Of a stretch of 64,000 nucleotides of DNA, positions 23,515 through 34,015 are shown in pieces. The number at the start of each line of letters is the position of its first letter. Position 1 is the first letter of the stretch. The notes under the pieces are model-generated. The model was not told where the DNA came from. It worked only from the letters and a program-made list of their open reading frames with translations, and made no database searches. The stretch is from assembly GCA_027625915.1 (NCBI GenBank), contig JANTQA010000047.1, positions 6,448,001 through 6,512,000 of the forward strand, given 5' to 3'. The position numbers and the translations under genes were made by a program. This DNA is from Anaeramoeba flamelloides. Its lineage: Eukaryota > Metamonada > Anaeramoebidae.

Positions 23515-26500
23515 ATGTTAAATCTTTTCCTTTCAAACCCAACATCAAATCATTTGATTAATTTTCAAGGAACGTTATTGCAAAGTATTGATCTAAACAA
23601 GGTTCGTAATTTGAAAACAAACTTCCAGCCTCCCTCATCACTCCAATTAACCAAATGCTTTTTGAATTGTATAAAAAAAGATCATCATTCACTTCACCAC
23701 AAGCACAAACTCCAAAACAAAAACAAAGGAGTGAATGAACCTTGTTGTGTTAGCTGCGAAAAAAGAAAAGATTGTAAGAAAAAAGAGTGCTGTTGGCATT
23801 GTAATCAGGAACTTGAGTCTAATTTTTTGTTTTGTTCGGGTTGTAAAAAACTTCAGCCACCAAATGAAAAATCTGATTATTTTGAGTTGCTTGGTGTTGA
23901 AAAAAGATTTGATTTGGATATTAACAAGCTCAACGATTCTTTTAAGAATTTACAAAAGCAAGTACACCCAGATAAATTCCATTTCCATGGTGGTGATGAG
24001 CATAGATTTTCTAAAAAAATTTCCACAAACATCAATAGAGCATATAAAACTTTGAAAAAAGACAATTTGCGAGCAAAATATATGTTAGAATTAAATGGTA
24101 AGTGAAATAATCAAAAGTTTCTTTCTTTAAACTTTTTGTGAGACAAAATTCTCTGGTTGAGAAAAATATAAAGTTTTTTTAAAGCAAAAAGAAGAATGAA
24201 AAAGATCAAATACTCAAAAATGGAAATAAAACAGTTCAAAGAGTTCTTTTTTATCTCTCATTACAATACGAACATTGACGTTTGCTTTTCATCAAAGACA
24301 ACTTTTTTCTTGTACGATTAGATCGAAAGGTTTTATTACCGGTATTCGTAGAATTTCGGGGAAAAAATTTTACTTCATTTTCCTTATTATTCTTTTACAA
24401 AAAGAGAGTTTTCAAAGAAGTAGGCTATAATTTGTGACCTCTATTTGGAAAAGTGCACCAAAAATGAAGTGAATAATTTTTCCCTTTTTATTCGGAAAAT
24501 ACGAGTTGTGAAATTGACTTTCAGTTAAACTTACTGTTATTTTCCAATTTATAAATAAAAATTTTTATTTCAAGAGCAAAATGTATATTAAGGACTACGT
24601 TTTTAGGTGAAAAGAGTGGAATAATGTCTAAAATCACCATTGAAAGAGTTTTGTTAAACAAGTAATATTTGTGCAAGGAGAATTTCTTTTAGAAAAAATG
24701 TGAAATTTTCACAATTTTTACCTTTTTAGATCATGTAAAATTTTGATTTTAATATTTTAGAATTTCCATTTCAACTTTCTGAACTCACACTATTTTCTTG
24801 GGCGGTTCTTCATATTTTTTACATTTGCTTTTACAAGTTTGAAATGTTCTCAAATTTGAAATGCACTTGAAAATCCCCAAAAGCCATTTTTGCAATTATT
24901 TTTTTTTGTTATTTTCAATTTTCCTTTGCATTCAAAAGCAAAGAAAAAAAGTATGTGTGAAAAGGTAAAGATGACAAAAAATGTTTTTTTTTTTTTGTAC
25001 AATTTCTTCCGTGTGTAAAATTTTTTATGAGAAGTGAAAGTGAAATAACACAATTACTCAACCCCCTCAAGGGTGGGAAAGTAGTCCTTAATTATTACTG
25101 TTAAATTCAATTAAACAGAGTAAAAATTTTGTCCCATAGTTCACTAAGGTAGTTTAATTTATTGTCTAAAAATATCATTTATAAACTATTAGTTAAATAT
25201 TTTAGGGTTTTCAACTAATTATTCATAAAAAATATTTTGGAGAATTTGAACGAAAAATTTTCATTTTGTAATTGGAAAAAAAAAGTCTTTTCAAAAATTA
25301 TGACCAAAAAAGTTTTTAATACAAGCCTAAAAATATTCTTATTGAATTTTATGATCTGTTTTAAGGAAGTAGGTACATTTTAACATTTTTGAAAAATTTT
25401 TAATTGTGTGAACCTTACTGAAAAATATATTTTGAGTGTAATGAGATATTGAAACTTTGAAATCAAAATACCACTGGCTAACTATTTGTAAAAAGAAAAC
25501 GAATCCAAAGTAGATCAGAGCTGACCATTTTGGAAAAAAAACAAAACAGGGAAAAAAAGTGAAATACGGTTTTTCATTGGGAACATTCACAGAAACCTAA
25601 AAACGAAAAGTAAAATCAATAAAAAGAAGAAACCAATTAACTTCAAATAATAATCCATTATATTATTTTTAATCAAAACAACAAATACAATTTAAATCTA
25701 CTTTCATCCCGAAATTCTTCATGTGGTTTGGGAGATCGCAAAAAGAATCAATTTTTTCAATAAATTTTTAAAAATTGATCAATCAAAAAAAAAACCCGAT
25801 ACAAAAGATACTGTAGTCAAAATAAAGCGTTCAAAAAAATTTAATCCAAGTTTCAAAATGAAAAGTGTGCTTTTTTGTTATAGAAGACCTTTACTAACCG
25901 ATCAAAGAAACTGATAATAACCCCCCAAATAAATATGGTGTTGATTTCTTAAAGTTCTATTATATAAAAAGAAATTCTAAAAAGGAAGGATCAAATTGCA
26001 AATTTATCGCAAAAAAATAGAGTAAATTTTTAAAGTAAAATTTATTTAATCAAAAAAACAAAAAATTTCAAAAAAATTGAGAATATTACAGGAAAATTTT
26101 CAACAAATTGCATCCCTAATTTAAATTTTACTTTAAATATCCAGACGTTTACTTTTAAAATTGATTTGAACTTAGGTATACTGTTTGTTAGTAAATTGGA
26201 TGTTACATTGGAACAAGAAGAAAAAAAATTACGGATAATATTTTGAAACACACATTATAGTCGTTGTGCACGCATTATTTTGATCACTGTGGTATTACAA
26301 AAACAGTTGTTGTGCTGAATCCATCATTTTGTCTTTATTCATTTACCCTTTTATTAATTGATCTTACTTTGAATTTTCAGGTTATATTAAGGTTCCCAAT
26401 TAAAAACCGGATTGAATTTTTTTACCTGTTTCACTTTTTTTCCGTAAAGGTGAATCTTTAATTTTTCGATTTTTTGAACATTTTTTTTAGATTAAATATT

Positions 26501-28541
26501 GGTTTTATTATATTAAGTTTTGGATCTTGAAATGCGTTTATGGTAATGTTTGTAATTAATCCTATAATAAACCAAAAAAAAAATAACCAGCATAGCTGTG
26601 TATTTGAAACAAATATTTTCTTGTAGAAGGCCAAACATGAAAGATTACCTTTCCAAATAAATTTGTTGAAATCAAGAATTAAAAAATAAAAAAAATCGAC
26701 CACAGACTATTTTCCAATATTTTTTTTCTTTATCTTCTTTATTTGTGTGAATCCAAACAATTCATTTACCTTGAATTTCTCGTCACATTACTATTTATTA
26801 TTTTTTTACAAAACATTTTTTTACAAATTTGCCTTCAAAATTCTTTTTTCAAATATTTTTATCAAAATAAGCACAAGCAAAGAATACTTTGGTAAAATTA
26901 AATTAAAAGTGGTTAAATTCCCAAAATCAAAAACAGTTACAAAAGATTCGACCCCAAAGAAAAAGAAAATATTGAAAAAAAATTTCAATCAGAAAATCAG
27001 AATTATTTTGAGTTTTTAATTTAATCACAAAATAAATAATTATAAAATCATAAGAACACAACAATAAATCTTTATTTCTGAAGAATTCAAAAAATATCAT
27101 ATTTTCTTAACCCAACCAAGAATTAGATGAATTAAATGAAAATAGGATTTTTAAATTCATTTTAAAAATTCTTTAGAAATGAAAAGTAATTTGTTTCTCA
27201 AAAATTTTACAAATAAAAGTATTTCGATGAAGAATTATAAACAAATCCAATTAAAGAATAAGCAATTGTGTTAAATTTTACAGATAAAATCAAGAAATAA
27301 ATGAATTTTTTAGTTATTTTTTCTTGATCATTTTTTTCATTTTTTTGATTTCCATTTTTGAGTTAGTTTGAAAATATATTATACTCGGATATATCCCACT
27401 CCCGTATTTATTAAAATATCAATGCATTGGGCTAAAGAAAAGATTTGAAGAATTCAGTTTTACATAAATAGTGACACTCAGAATTTGAAAAATGTAATTA
27501 CTCCCCTAAAGAAACGTTTTGGTAAGAATTTTTTGAAATGTACAAATTCAAAATAAAGTTCCCTGAAAGAATTAATTATTGTTTATTGATTATTTTACAA
27601 AGCATTTCGAAATTATACCTAAATGGAAAACAAAATCACTTTGCTTGGATTGTTATGGATTACAAAGGTGTGTATAAGGGATTACAACCAATGTTAGAAT
27701 TGTATTGACCAATCGAAAAATTGGTGATTAAATTATCTTTTCATGATCATGTATATTATCACAATTTTTTTTTTTTTGATAATCTGAAATATTTCTGATA
27801 AAATTAAAAACACACAATAATTGAAAAAAACGTGATAATGGACAAATAAGTGATAAGGTCGAAAAAACCAGCAATTTTAAAAAGTTCTAGATTTCTTAAA
27901 CTTTTTTAGAGTTTTCTTTTCTAAAAAAATGAAGATTTTCTAGAATTAAATCTTTTTTGAACTTTTCTCTTTAAAAAATGTAAGGACTTTTTTCAAAATT
28001 TTTTTTATCTAGTTTTTTATTTTAAAAAAGTAAAAAAAAAATTTCAGAATTAAAACTTTTTTGAAATTTTTCTGTTTTAAAAAAGTGAAGTTACCAACCT
28101 TTAAATGTTTGGTAGAGATTAGAGTGAGAAGGAAAACACTTTTTTTTTTAAATTGCAAACTTTAAAAAAGTTCTAATTCTTATACCCCCGGCCCCCCCAC
28201 CCGCCTTTTTTTTCTTTCTTCTTCTTCTTTTTGGAAATAAATTAAATAATTCTCTATTAATTCCACAAAATCCAATTTTTTTAGGTATTTCGTCTGAACA
28301 AAAAATAATACATGATCCTGAGCTATTAATGGATGCACTTGAAAAAAGACAATTAATTGAAACGGCAGAAAGCCCTGTACTTGAAAAAATGCAAAAGGAA
28401 AATGAAAAGGAAAAAACAGAAATCAAAAGGAAATTAGCCAAAGCTTTTTTAGAAAAAAATTTATCAGAAGCAGAAAATTACACAATAAAACTCCAATATC
28501 TTGTAAATCTTGAAGAACAATTAAACGACAAATTATTTTAA
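23515..28541 (+). CDS. HSCB: HSCB, J-domain co-chaperone of Fe-S cluster assembly
   Basis: Two exons, 23515-24097 and 28285-28541, give 279 aa. The join ATG G|GTAAGT...TTTAG|GT keeps frame and yields LELNGISSEQ, matching the LxLxGI segment of animal HSCB. HSCB delivers the scaffold protein carrying a nascent Fe-S cluster to its Hsp70 in mitochondria or related organelles. Residues 93-110 hold a CxxC-x10-CxxC zinc site (CWHC...CSGC), followed by LQPPN and the J domain DYFELLGVE (121-129) with the HPD motif at 151-153. The C-terminal part (197-279) is the helical domain that binds the scaffold protein, ending in LVNLEEQLNDK. The first 70 residues are probably a targeting leader but are not strongly basic. 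Extra cysteines at 77-92 are unusual. The 4187-nt intron holds a three-deep element nest. Confidence 0.92.
25525..26450 (-). mobile_element. Family B TIR element, copy 2, inserted in CP and split by A
   Basis: The outer ends are CCATTTTGG-AAAAAAAAC... and the inverse of CCTTTACGG-AAAAAAAGTG. TGA occurs directly outside both ends (25522-25524, 26451-26453), a likely 3-bp target duplication. In CP3 the equivalent site reads GAGCTGAATCTTTTAATTTT with one TGA. The body runs opposite to B copy 1 and is broken by family A at 25811-26289. Confidence 0.75.
25811..26289 (+). mobile_element. Family A TIR element, copy 2, nested in B in CP
   Basis: Left end CTGTAGTCAAAATAAAGCGT, right end inverse of CAGTGATCAAAATAATGCGT; the terminal similarity extends for about 55 bp. 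479 bp, non-coding. The left flank is TA (25809-25810). It is the innermost and so the youngest layer of this nest. Confidence 0.8.
27668..27870. mobile_element. Family D fragment, copy 3
   Basis: Shares with D copy 2 the AGGGATTACA/ATAC start, AATCTGAAATATTTCTGATA and a following GTGATAATGG. Only the left part is recognisable. HSCB intron. Confidence 0.5.
28184..28206 (+). other. C-rich island near the HSCB intron acceptor
   Basis: CCCCCGGCCCCCCCACCCGCC lies about 80 bp before the acceptor in otherwise AT-rich DNA, followed by a TTTTTTCTTTC pyrimidine run. It may add to the pyrimidine tract. No known motif. Confidence 0.5.
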
Positions 28542-30452
28542 ATCTCATTTCTTTATACTATAACGAATGGTTTATTAGATATATCAATTGTTTTTTTTTT
28601 TTTTTTTTTATTTATTTATAACTGATCAATTTGTTTTTTAAATATCACTTTTATCATTGATTTTATTTTTACTTCAAGTAAAATACAAAATTGATCACAT
28701 GAAAGGATTCAATTAATAAACAAAACACCCAACAGATACATCGGATTTAAAAATAAAAAAACTTTTTTTATTTATATTTAAGATGATAAAAAAAAATAAT
28801 AATTTTAATTTGATTCTTATATATACAATTAGTATTAATATTCTCTTCTTTCCATCATCATCATTATTATTAGAATACATTTATTTTAATTCTTATATGA
28901 ATTATTCTGGTTTTGGTATTATTAAATAGAAATTATTTTTAAAGAATTTATTTTCATTTTCATTTCTTATTTTATTTTAAAGTCAAATATTGAATTAATA
29001 TTTCGATTTTTATGGATATTTTTCTCAAAATACATTTTTATTTTATAAATTTTAAAATTTTATTTGTATACGATAAAAAATTTTAGGTTTCCTTCTTTAA
29101 GAATGATATATACTATCTGTAACAAGTTATTTCTCAAAAAGTGAGTTAAATAAAATTTACAATATCTTTACAAAACTTCATTCTTAATATTACTATTTAA
29201 ATATCAAAAAATATAATTCATGATTAATTGGTTGTTAGTCGAAATTTTCAATTTTTTTGTTTGTAAGACCTTACTTAATGCAAATTATCCAAGTTTCTAC
29301 TCTCAATTTTAAATGATTTTTTTAGGCGGCGAAAATCGTGATTTTTTTTTCTTTTTCCTAAAGTGATTTAATAATCGTTCAATTTCCAGAAAATTGAAAA
29401 CAGATAGACTTAATTTTATAATTTAATAAAATCTTATACATTTAAAATATGTTGTAAATATTTTATTATAATAGGATTTAAACAATCCCAAAAACAAATA
29501 AAAAAATAAAAAAAAATTATTTTACATAAAACAGTATAAAGTTACAACCAGTTCCACTTTTAAGACACAAACTTTCAACAAAATCTAAGATACAAAAAAA
29601 AAAATCCAAATTAATGTACAATCTTCAAATTCTAATATAATTATTTGATTTGTGAAAAAAAAAAATTCCAAAAAATGTGCTTTAATTTATGTTTTTTTTT
29701 GTACCTTAGATTTCGTTAAAAGTTTGTGTCTTAAAAGTGGAACTGGCTGCAATTTCGTATTATATATACTATTTAATTCTCAATATGATGTTTCATTCAA
29801 TAAAAAAAAAAAAAAAAGTAAACTATTTTATTTTAAACAAGACGATTTATTATCCAAACACATCTATTTTTAACCACTCTAATATCACACTATTAACAAT
29901 TGTTGTGATTTTATTATTTTTATCTCAATTTTTTAAGCTTCAATTATATATTGAAAAAGATATCGTCAAATCCCCATTTAATAAAATACCTTCCCCTTTT
30001 TAAAATTCTATGTTTTAATATCAACTAAATTTTTAATACTCCTTAATAAACTAACTTCACCCAACTTATACTTTTTATTGGGGATTTACTCGCATTAAAA
30101 AATTCTTTTTTTTTTTATTTTCAGAATTTAAGTTGTTTATAAAATTGTAAAAAATTAAAAATAAACTGAAAAGTTATAAAAATATTTTTTTTTTATTTTC
30201 AAAAATGTTTACAATACAATTATAAATTCATTATTTAATTAAAAAAATACAATGTTATTCATTTTAAAATAAATTTAGAATAACAACATTTTATTCAAGA
30301 ATTTCTCTAATATTATAAATATATATATATATAAATATATATTTAGAGATAGATATAAAGATATAAACGTATGTGTTATAAAAATCAATAGAGATAAATC
30401 AATCTCTTATTTTTACAAATTAATTGATTTGTTGAATAACACAATTTAAAGG
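28542..30452. other. Convergent intergenic region between HSCB and the 273-aa gene
   Basis: Both flanking genes end here, so it holds two 3' ends. Very AT-rich with a (TA)-type run at 30318-30345 and one K element (29545-29749). No gene seen. Confidence 0.5.
29545..29749. mobile_element. Family K foldback MITE, copy 1
   Basis: The ends CAGTTCCACTTTTAAGACAC and its inverse near 29749 are perfect for about 28 bp and pairing continues inward, so the whole 205 bp can fold into one hairpin. TA precedes the left end. Copy 2 is at 49687. Confidence 0.8.
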
Positions 30453-31274
30453 TTATTTTTTTGATTTTTTACAATGATATTTTTTTGTTTGGATTGTTCT
30501 TCTTATGGTTCCAGTTTTCTTTTTAAATATGAGAGTTGTAAAACCCTTTTTATTCTTTTTCTTCAAATTGTTTTTTTTATTACATGAAAATTCTTGGGAA
30601 TCACGGTCAATAGTTTTTCTTCCTCTTTTTCTTTTTTGCTTTTGGAATTTTGGATTAAAAAAGTTCCGACTTAAAATCCATTCGGCTAGGTCTCTTGGAC
30701 AATTGCCCCTTCTTACAAGAGATTGATCCGTTTCATCATTCAGCCTATATTTGGAGACCAAAGAACCATTTTTTTGGCTTGTTTTAATCACATTTTTTAA
30801 ATGATTATAAAAGACAACCCCCATACATGGGTTCTCTCGGTTCATGGGATCACCAATACTAAGTGGCTCCATTAAAAAATCTAAAATAATTTCTTGTTGA
30901 TCTTTCTTGTCAATTAATTGTGATCTGTTTTGTGTTTTGGTTTCTTCTTTTTCAATTTTGGGATTTTTTGATAATTTCTCTTCCTTAGCTTTTTGGGCTT
31001 GTTGTTTTTGTTGTTCTTGTTGTTCTTGCTGTTTTGTCTTTAAATCATAAAATCCATTTAGAAAACTTCCTTCAAAATCTTCCTCATCCAGTGTTGAAGA
31101 ATCAATTATCATTTTTTCTATTGGCCTTGTGTTCTCATTGTTTCGAATATTTGTAAAAGGTAGCGAATTTGTTTTCAAATTATGTGAAATAGGTTGGGAA
31201 AGCACTTTATTGAACTCTTGTTCACCCAGAAAATCTTTGATAAGCGATGCTAAGTTATTTGTTTGGTTGATCAT
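30453..31274 (-). CDS. Unrecognised 273-aa basic, possibly nuclear protein
   Basis: A single-exon open frame with clearly protein-like composition in its first two thirds. Residues 1-75 are mixed and partly acidic (STLDEEDFEGSFLNGFYDL). Residues 80-100 are a Gln/Glu-rich, probably coiled stretch. Residues 130-208 look globular (LDFLMEPLSIGDPMNRENP, then RRGNCPRDLAEWILSRNFF). Residues 215-273 are very basic, with KRKRGRKT resembling an AT-hook or nuclear signal. I cannot assign a family. The basic tail suggests nucleic-acid binding, which is inference. The start is the only ATG that opens the frame; an A-rich leader precedes it. No intron is needed. It faces PP1 head to head across about 2.7 kb of repeat-laden DNA. 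Confidence 0.7.
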   Translation of the reverse strand: MINQTNNLASLIKDFLGEQEFNKVLSQPISHNLKTNSLPFTNIRNNENTRPIEKMIIDSSTLDEEDFEGSFLNGFYDLKTKQQEQQEQQKQQAQKAKEEKLSKNPKIEKEETKTQNRSQLIDKKDQQEIILDFLMEPLSIGDPMNRENPCMGVVFYNHLKNVIKTSQKNGSLVSKYRLNDETDQSLVRRGNCPRDLAEWILSRNFFNPKFQKQKRKRGRKTIDRDSQEFSCNKKNNLKKKNKKGFTTLIFKKKTGTIRRTIQTKKYHCKKSKK

Positions 31275-31757
31275 AATTCAAGTGCGTTATTTTCTTTTTG
31301 TTTAAAAAAAAAAATTCTTTGTTAATTTCGGAGAAAAAAAAATGTTTATTGATTGACAAAAAGAACCTCAATAATGGACAAACTTTTGTTTTTTCAATAC
31401 AATTCTTTTGTTTTGTTCATTTGATCGGATTTGAGTGGATTTGGAAGAACTTTTTTTTATTCTTTTTTTAAATTTTTCTTGGAGGGTTAATTTTTCTTTC
31501 AACATTTAAACTTCAAATCCAAATGAAACTTAAGTTTTTAATTCGATTTATAATAGATTTTTGATTTTATTAAATGGGCTTTTTACTTTAGTGATTAGTA
31601 AAAATGATTTTTTATCAAATACTTTTTCAGTATCTAATTCTTTGAACTTTGAAATTAAATCAGCAAAAGACGATTTTTACTAATCAAAAATTAAGAGAAA
31701 AATGATTTGATGAAAAAGTTTTGAAAAATTAAGTGACTTGAAAACATAAAAATCTTC

Positions 31758-31995
31758 CTTGTTTTGGAAAAAAAGTGAAATAAGGTTTTTAAATAGGAAC
31801 CTTACTAAAAATCAAAAGTAAAATCAATAAAAAGAAGAAACCAATTAACTTCAAATAATAACCCATTATATAATTTTTAATCAATTCAACAAATACAATT
31901 TAAATCTACTTTGATTTATACAAATTGTTCATGTGGTTGGTTGGGAAGATCTCAAAGATAGCCAATTGTGTGAACAAATTTTTAATGATAGTTAC
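31758..31995 (-). mobile_element. Family B fragment, copy 3
   Basis: Left terminal repeat GGAAAAAAAGTGAAATAAGG, then a body that is strikingly close to B copy 2 (AAGAAGAAACCAATTAACTT, TTTAAATCTACTTTGAT). Ends abruptly near 31995, so about half is missing. Confidence 0.65.
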
Positions 31996-32201
31996 CAAAA
32001 CAGAGAAAAAAAAAAAATCACTATTAATAAAGTAGACCCGGCAAAAAAATAAACAAAGAAGAAATGGTTATGTGAAATGGTAAACAAATAGGATCTCAAA
32101 AGAGTGAACAATAATAGCACAATTCCCAAAATTTATCAATTCATAAAGACTAGAGTTTCCAAATTCTCCTTATTTGAAGTAACAAAGAATTAATAGAAAA
32201 A

Positions 32202-32390
32202 ATGGATCAAATGAATAATAAAAAGAATAAACAGAATTTTAAGAGTAGACAGTTTTTGAAAATTACTTTGACTTTTATATTGACTTCCATGGTGTTTTCT
32301 TTTCTATTTATTACTATTTTTTTTTATTATCTTTTTTTTAAGATTCAAAACAAAAAAATAAAACAAAAATCCAATCTTTGTTTTCTATAA
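32202..32390 (+). CDS. Possible small single-pass membrane protein, 62 aa
   Basis: An ATG-started open frame with a basic, Asn/Lys-rich first 24 residues and then a long hydrophobic segment (about residues 25-47) ending in a KIQNKKIKQK basic tail. Such a layout fits a small membrane protein, but T-rich DNA yields hydrophobic frames by chance. No homologue recognised. Confidence 0.18.
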   Translation: MDQMNNKKNKQNFKSRQFLKITLTFILTSMVFSFLFITIFFYYLFFKIQNKKIKQKSNLCFL

Positions 32391-32485
32391 TATAAATTAT
32401 AAATTCTCATCAATTAAAAATACTAACTTAAAATGAAAGAATGGATAGATCCCTTAAAATTTAAAATTGGAATATTTTTTCCAAG

Positions 32486-32989
32486 TATAGTAGGGAAAAA
32501 AATACTGGACATGAAAGAAATCCCTAAAAAGATTTTTAATTGTGAATATTAGGAAAATTGTTGTTTAATTTCATTCATTTTCAATCAAATCCTTATTATA
32601 AATAACCAAAATTTTCATTGTTCCGAGTAATAAACCTACTTAAAGTGCATTAAAGTAGGGTTTCTCTAGAATACTTGAGTAATTATTTGATAGCCTAAGC
32701 AGATCAACTTTTTTGAAAAACAATAGAGTTTTATAGAGGTTTACAAGAGTTTGGAAAATGATAATTTTAATTCTGGTTTTTTGATTGTTTGAATGGTGTT
32801 TTGAACAAGTGTAATTTCATTAATCATTATTCTAATAAGTGTGCGAGTTATAATTCAAAAAGTTTATTTTTTAAAAAAGAGGATTTGATTGTAAATAAAT
32901 GAAATTACACAAAAATTTTACTAATATTCACAATTAAAAATTTTGTTAGGGATTTCTTTCATGTGCGGTATTTTTTTCACTACTTTATA
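32486..32989. mobile_element. Family J TIR element, copy 1
   Basis: Inverted ends of about 85 bp: GAAAAAAATACTGGACATGA, then a GAAATCCCT and TTTTTAATTGTGAATATTAG block, mirrored at 32890-32989. About 500 bp, non-coding. This copy is intact and shows the empty site for K in copy 2 (CCTTATTATAAATAACC). Confidence 0.8.
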
Positions 32990-33255
32990 TAATATCTTTT
33001 TTTTACTCATATTTCAAATCAGACAAAAGATAATTTTTATGTCTAAGATGAGCTTTTATCTGTTAATTGTTTTTATAATATCTTTTTCAAACACAAAAAA
33101 GAGAATCGAAGAATTAATTGTTTGAATTTGTGAATAAATTCAACAAAAAAACTAACCACCCAGTTAATAAACTATGAGCAACTTTGTCTGAAGAAATAGA
33201 CTGGTATATTAATAATAACTGAGTAAAAATTTTCACTTCCTTTTCCATATTTGAT

Positions 33256-33732
33256 CTGTAGTCAAAATAAAGCGTGCAAAAAAATATAAAGTGTGTTTCA
33301 AAATAAAAAGCGTGTTTTTTTGTTATAGAAAACCTATACATTAACCAATCAAAGAAACCAATAATAAACACTAAAAAAATATGGTATTGGTTTCTTAAAG
33401 TTCTATTATTTAAAAAGAAATTCTAAAAATGAAGGATCAAATTGGAAAATTTATCTCAAAAAATAGAGTTAATTTTTTTGAAAATTTTAATCATAAAAAA
33501 AACAAAAAATTTCAAAAAAATTGAGAATATTATGGAAAATTTTCAACTATTTGCATTAATAATTTAAATTTTACTGTAAATAACCAGACCTTTACTTTCA
33601 AAATTGATTTGGGCTCAGGTATACTATTTGGTAGTAGATTGGATGTTGCCTTAGTATAAGAATAAAAATAAGCATGGATTATATTTTGAAACACGGATTA
33701 TAGTCGTTGTGCACACATTATTTTGATCACTG
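33256..33732 (+). mobile_element. Family A TIR element, copy 3
   Basis: Left end CTGTAGTCAAAATAAAGCGT, right end inverse of CAGTGATCAAAATAATGTGT, with TA after the right end. 477 bp, colinear with copies 2 and 4. Lies about 300 bp upstream of the PP1 start codon. Confidence 0.8.
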
Positions 33733-34015
33733 TATAATAAATTGAGTTCTCAAAGATGTAAGTTGTAATTTGTGGTTTGATTCTTGATTTGAAAAAGGAA
33801 ATTGAAAATGAAGTGAAAAAAAAGCCGTTTTTTATTCAAATACCAGTCTAGAAAAAATCCTACTTAAAACCTCACTTTTTAAAGGTTTTTCCACCTTTTA
33901 AAGAAGTGGAAAGGTGTATAATTTTCCTTAAAGCTTTGAAAAAGCACAAATCTATTTCAAAGTCAATTCGTTTGTTTTTCATTTTTTTTAATTTTTCATC
34001 TGAATTTTTCAAGCA

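Larger units (their letters stand above)
25361..27510 (+). mobile_element. Family CP TIR element, copy 2, carrying B which carries A
   Basis: Left end TTAAGGAAGTAGGTACATTT, right end inverse of the same type near 27490-27510. The left arm (25361-25524) and right arm (26451-27510) are contiguous in the CP3 copy at 46927, but here are separated by a B element. Without the nested DNA it is about 1.2 kb. Lies in the HSCB intron, same strand as the gene. Confidence 0.7.
31275..34015. other. Divergent intergenic region before PP1
   Basis: Presumed promoters of the 273-aa gene (-) and PP1 (+). Holds a B fragment, a J element and an A element, plus a Q-type fragment (33755-33850). No regulatory motif can be claimed. 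Confidence 0.45.

Noticed and set aside
26747-27019. 90-codon plus-strand frame in the HSCB intron
   Set aside because: Lies in the right arm of CP copy 2; other CP copies do not keep it open.
30505-30726. 73-codon plus-strand frame
   Set aside because: Antisense to the basic tail of the 273-aa gene.
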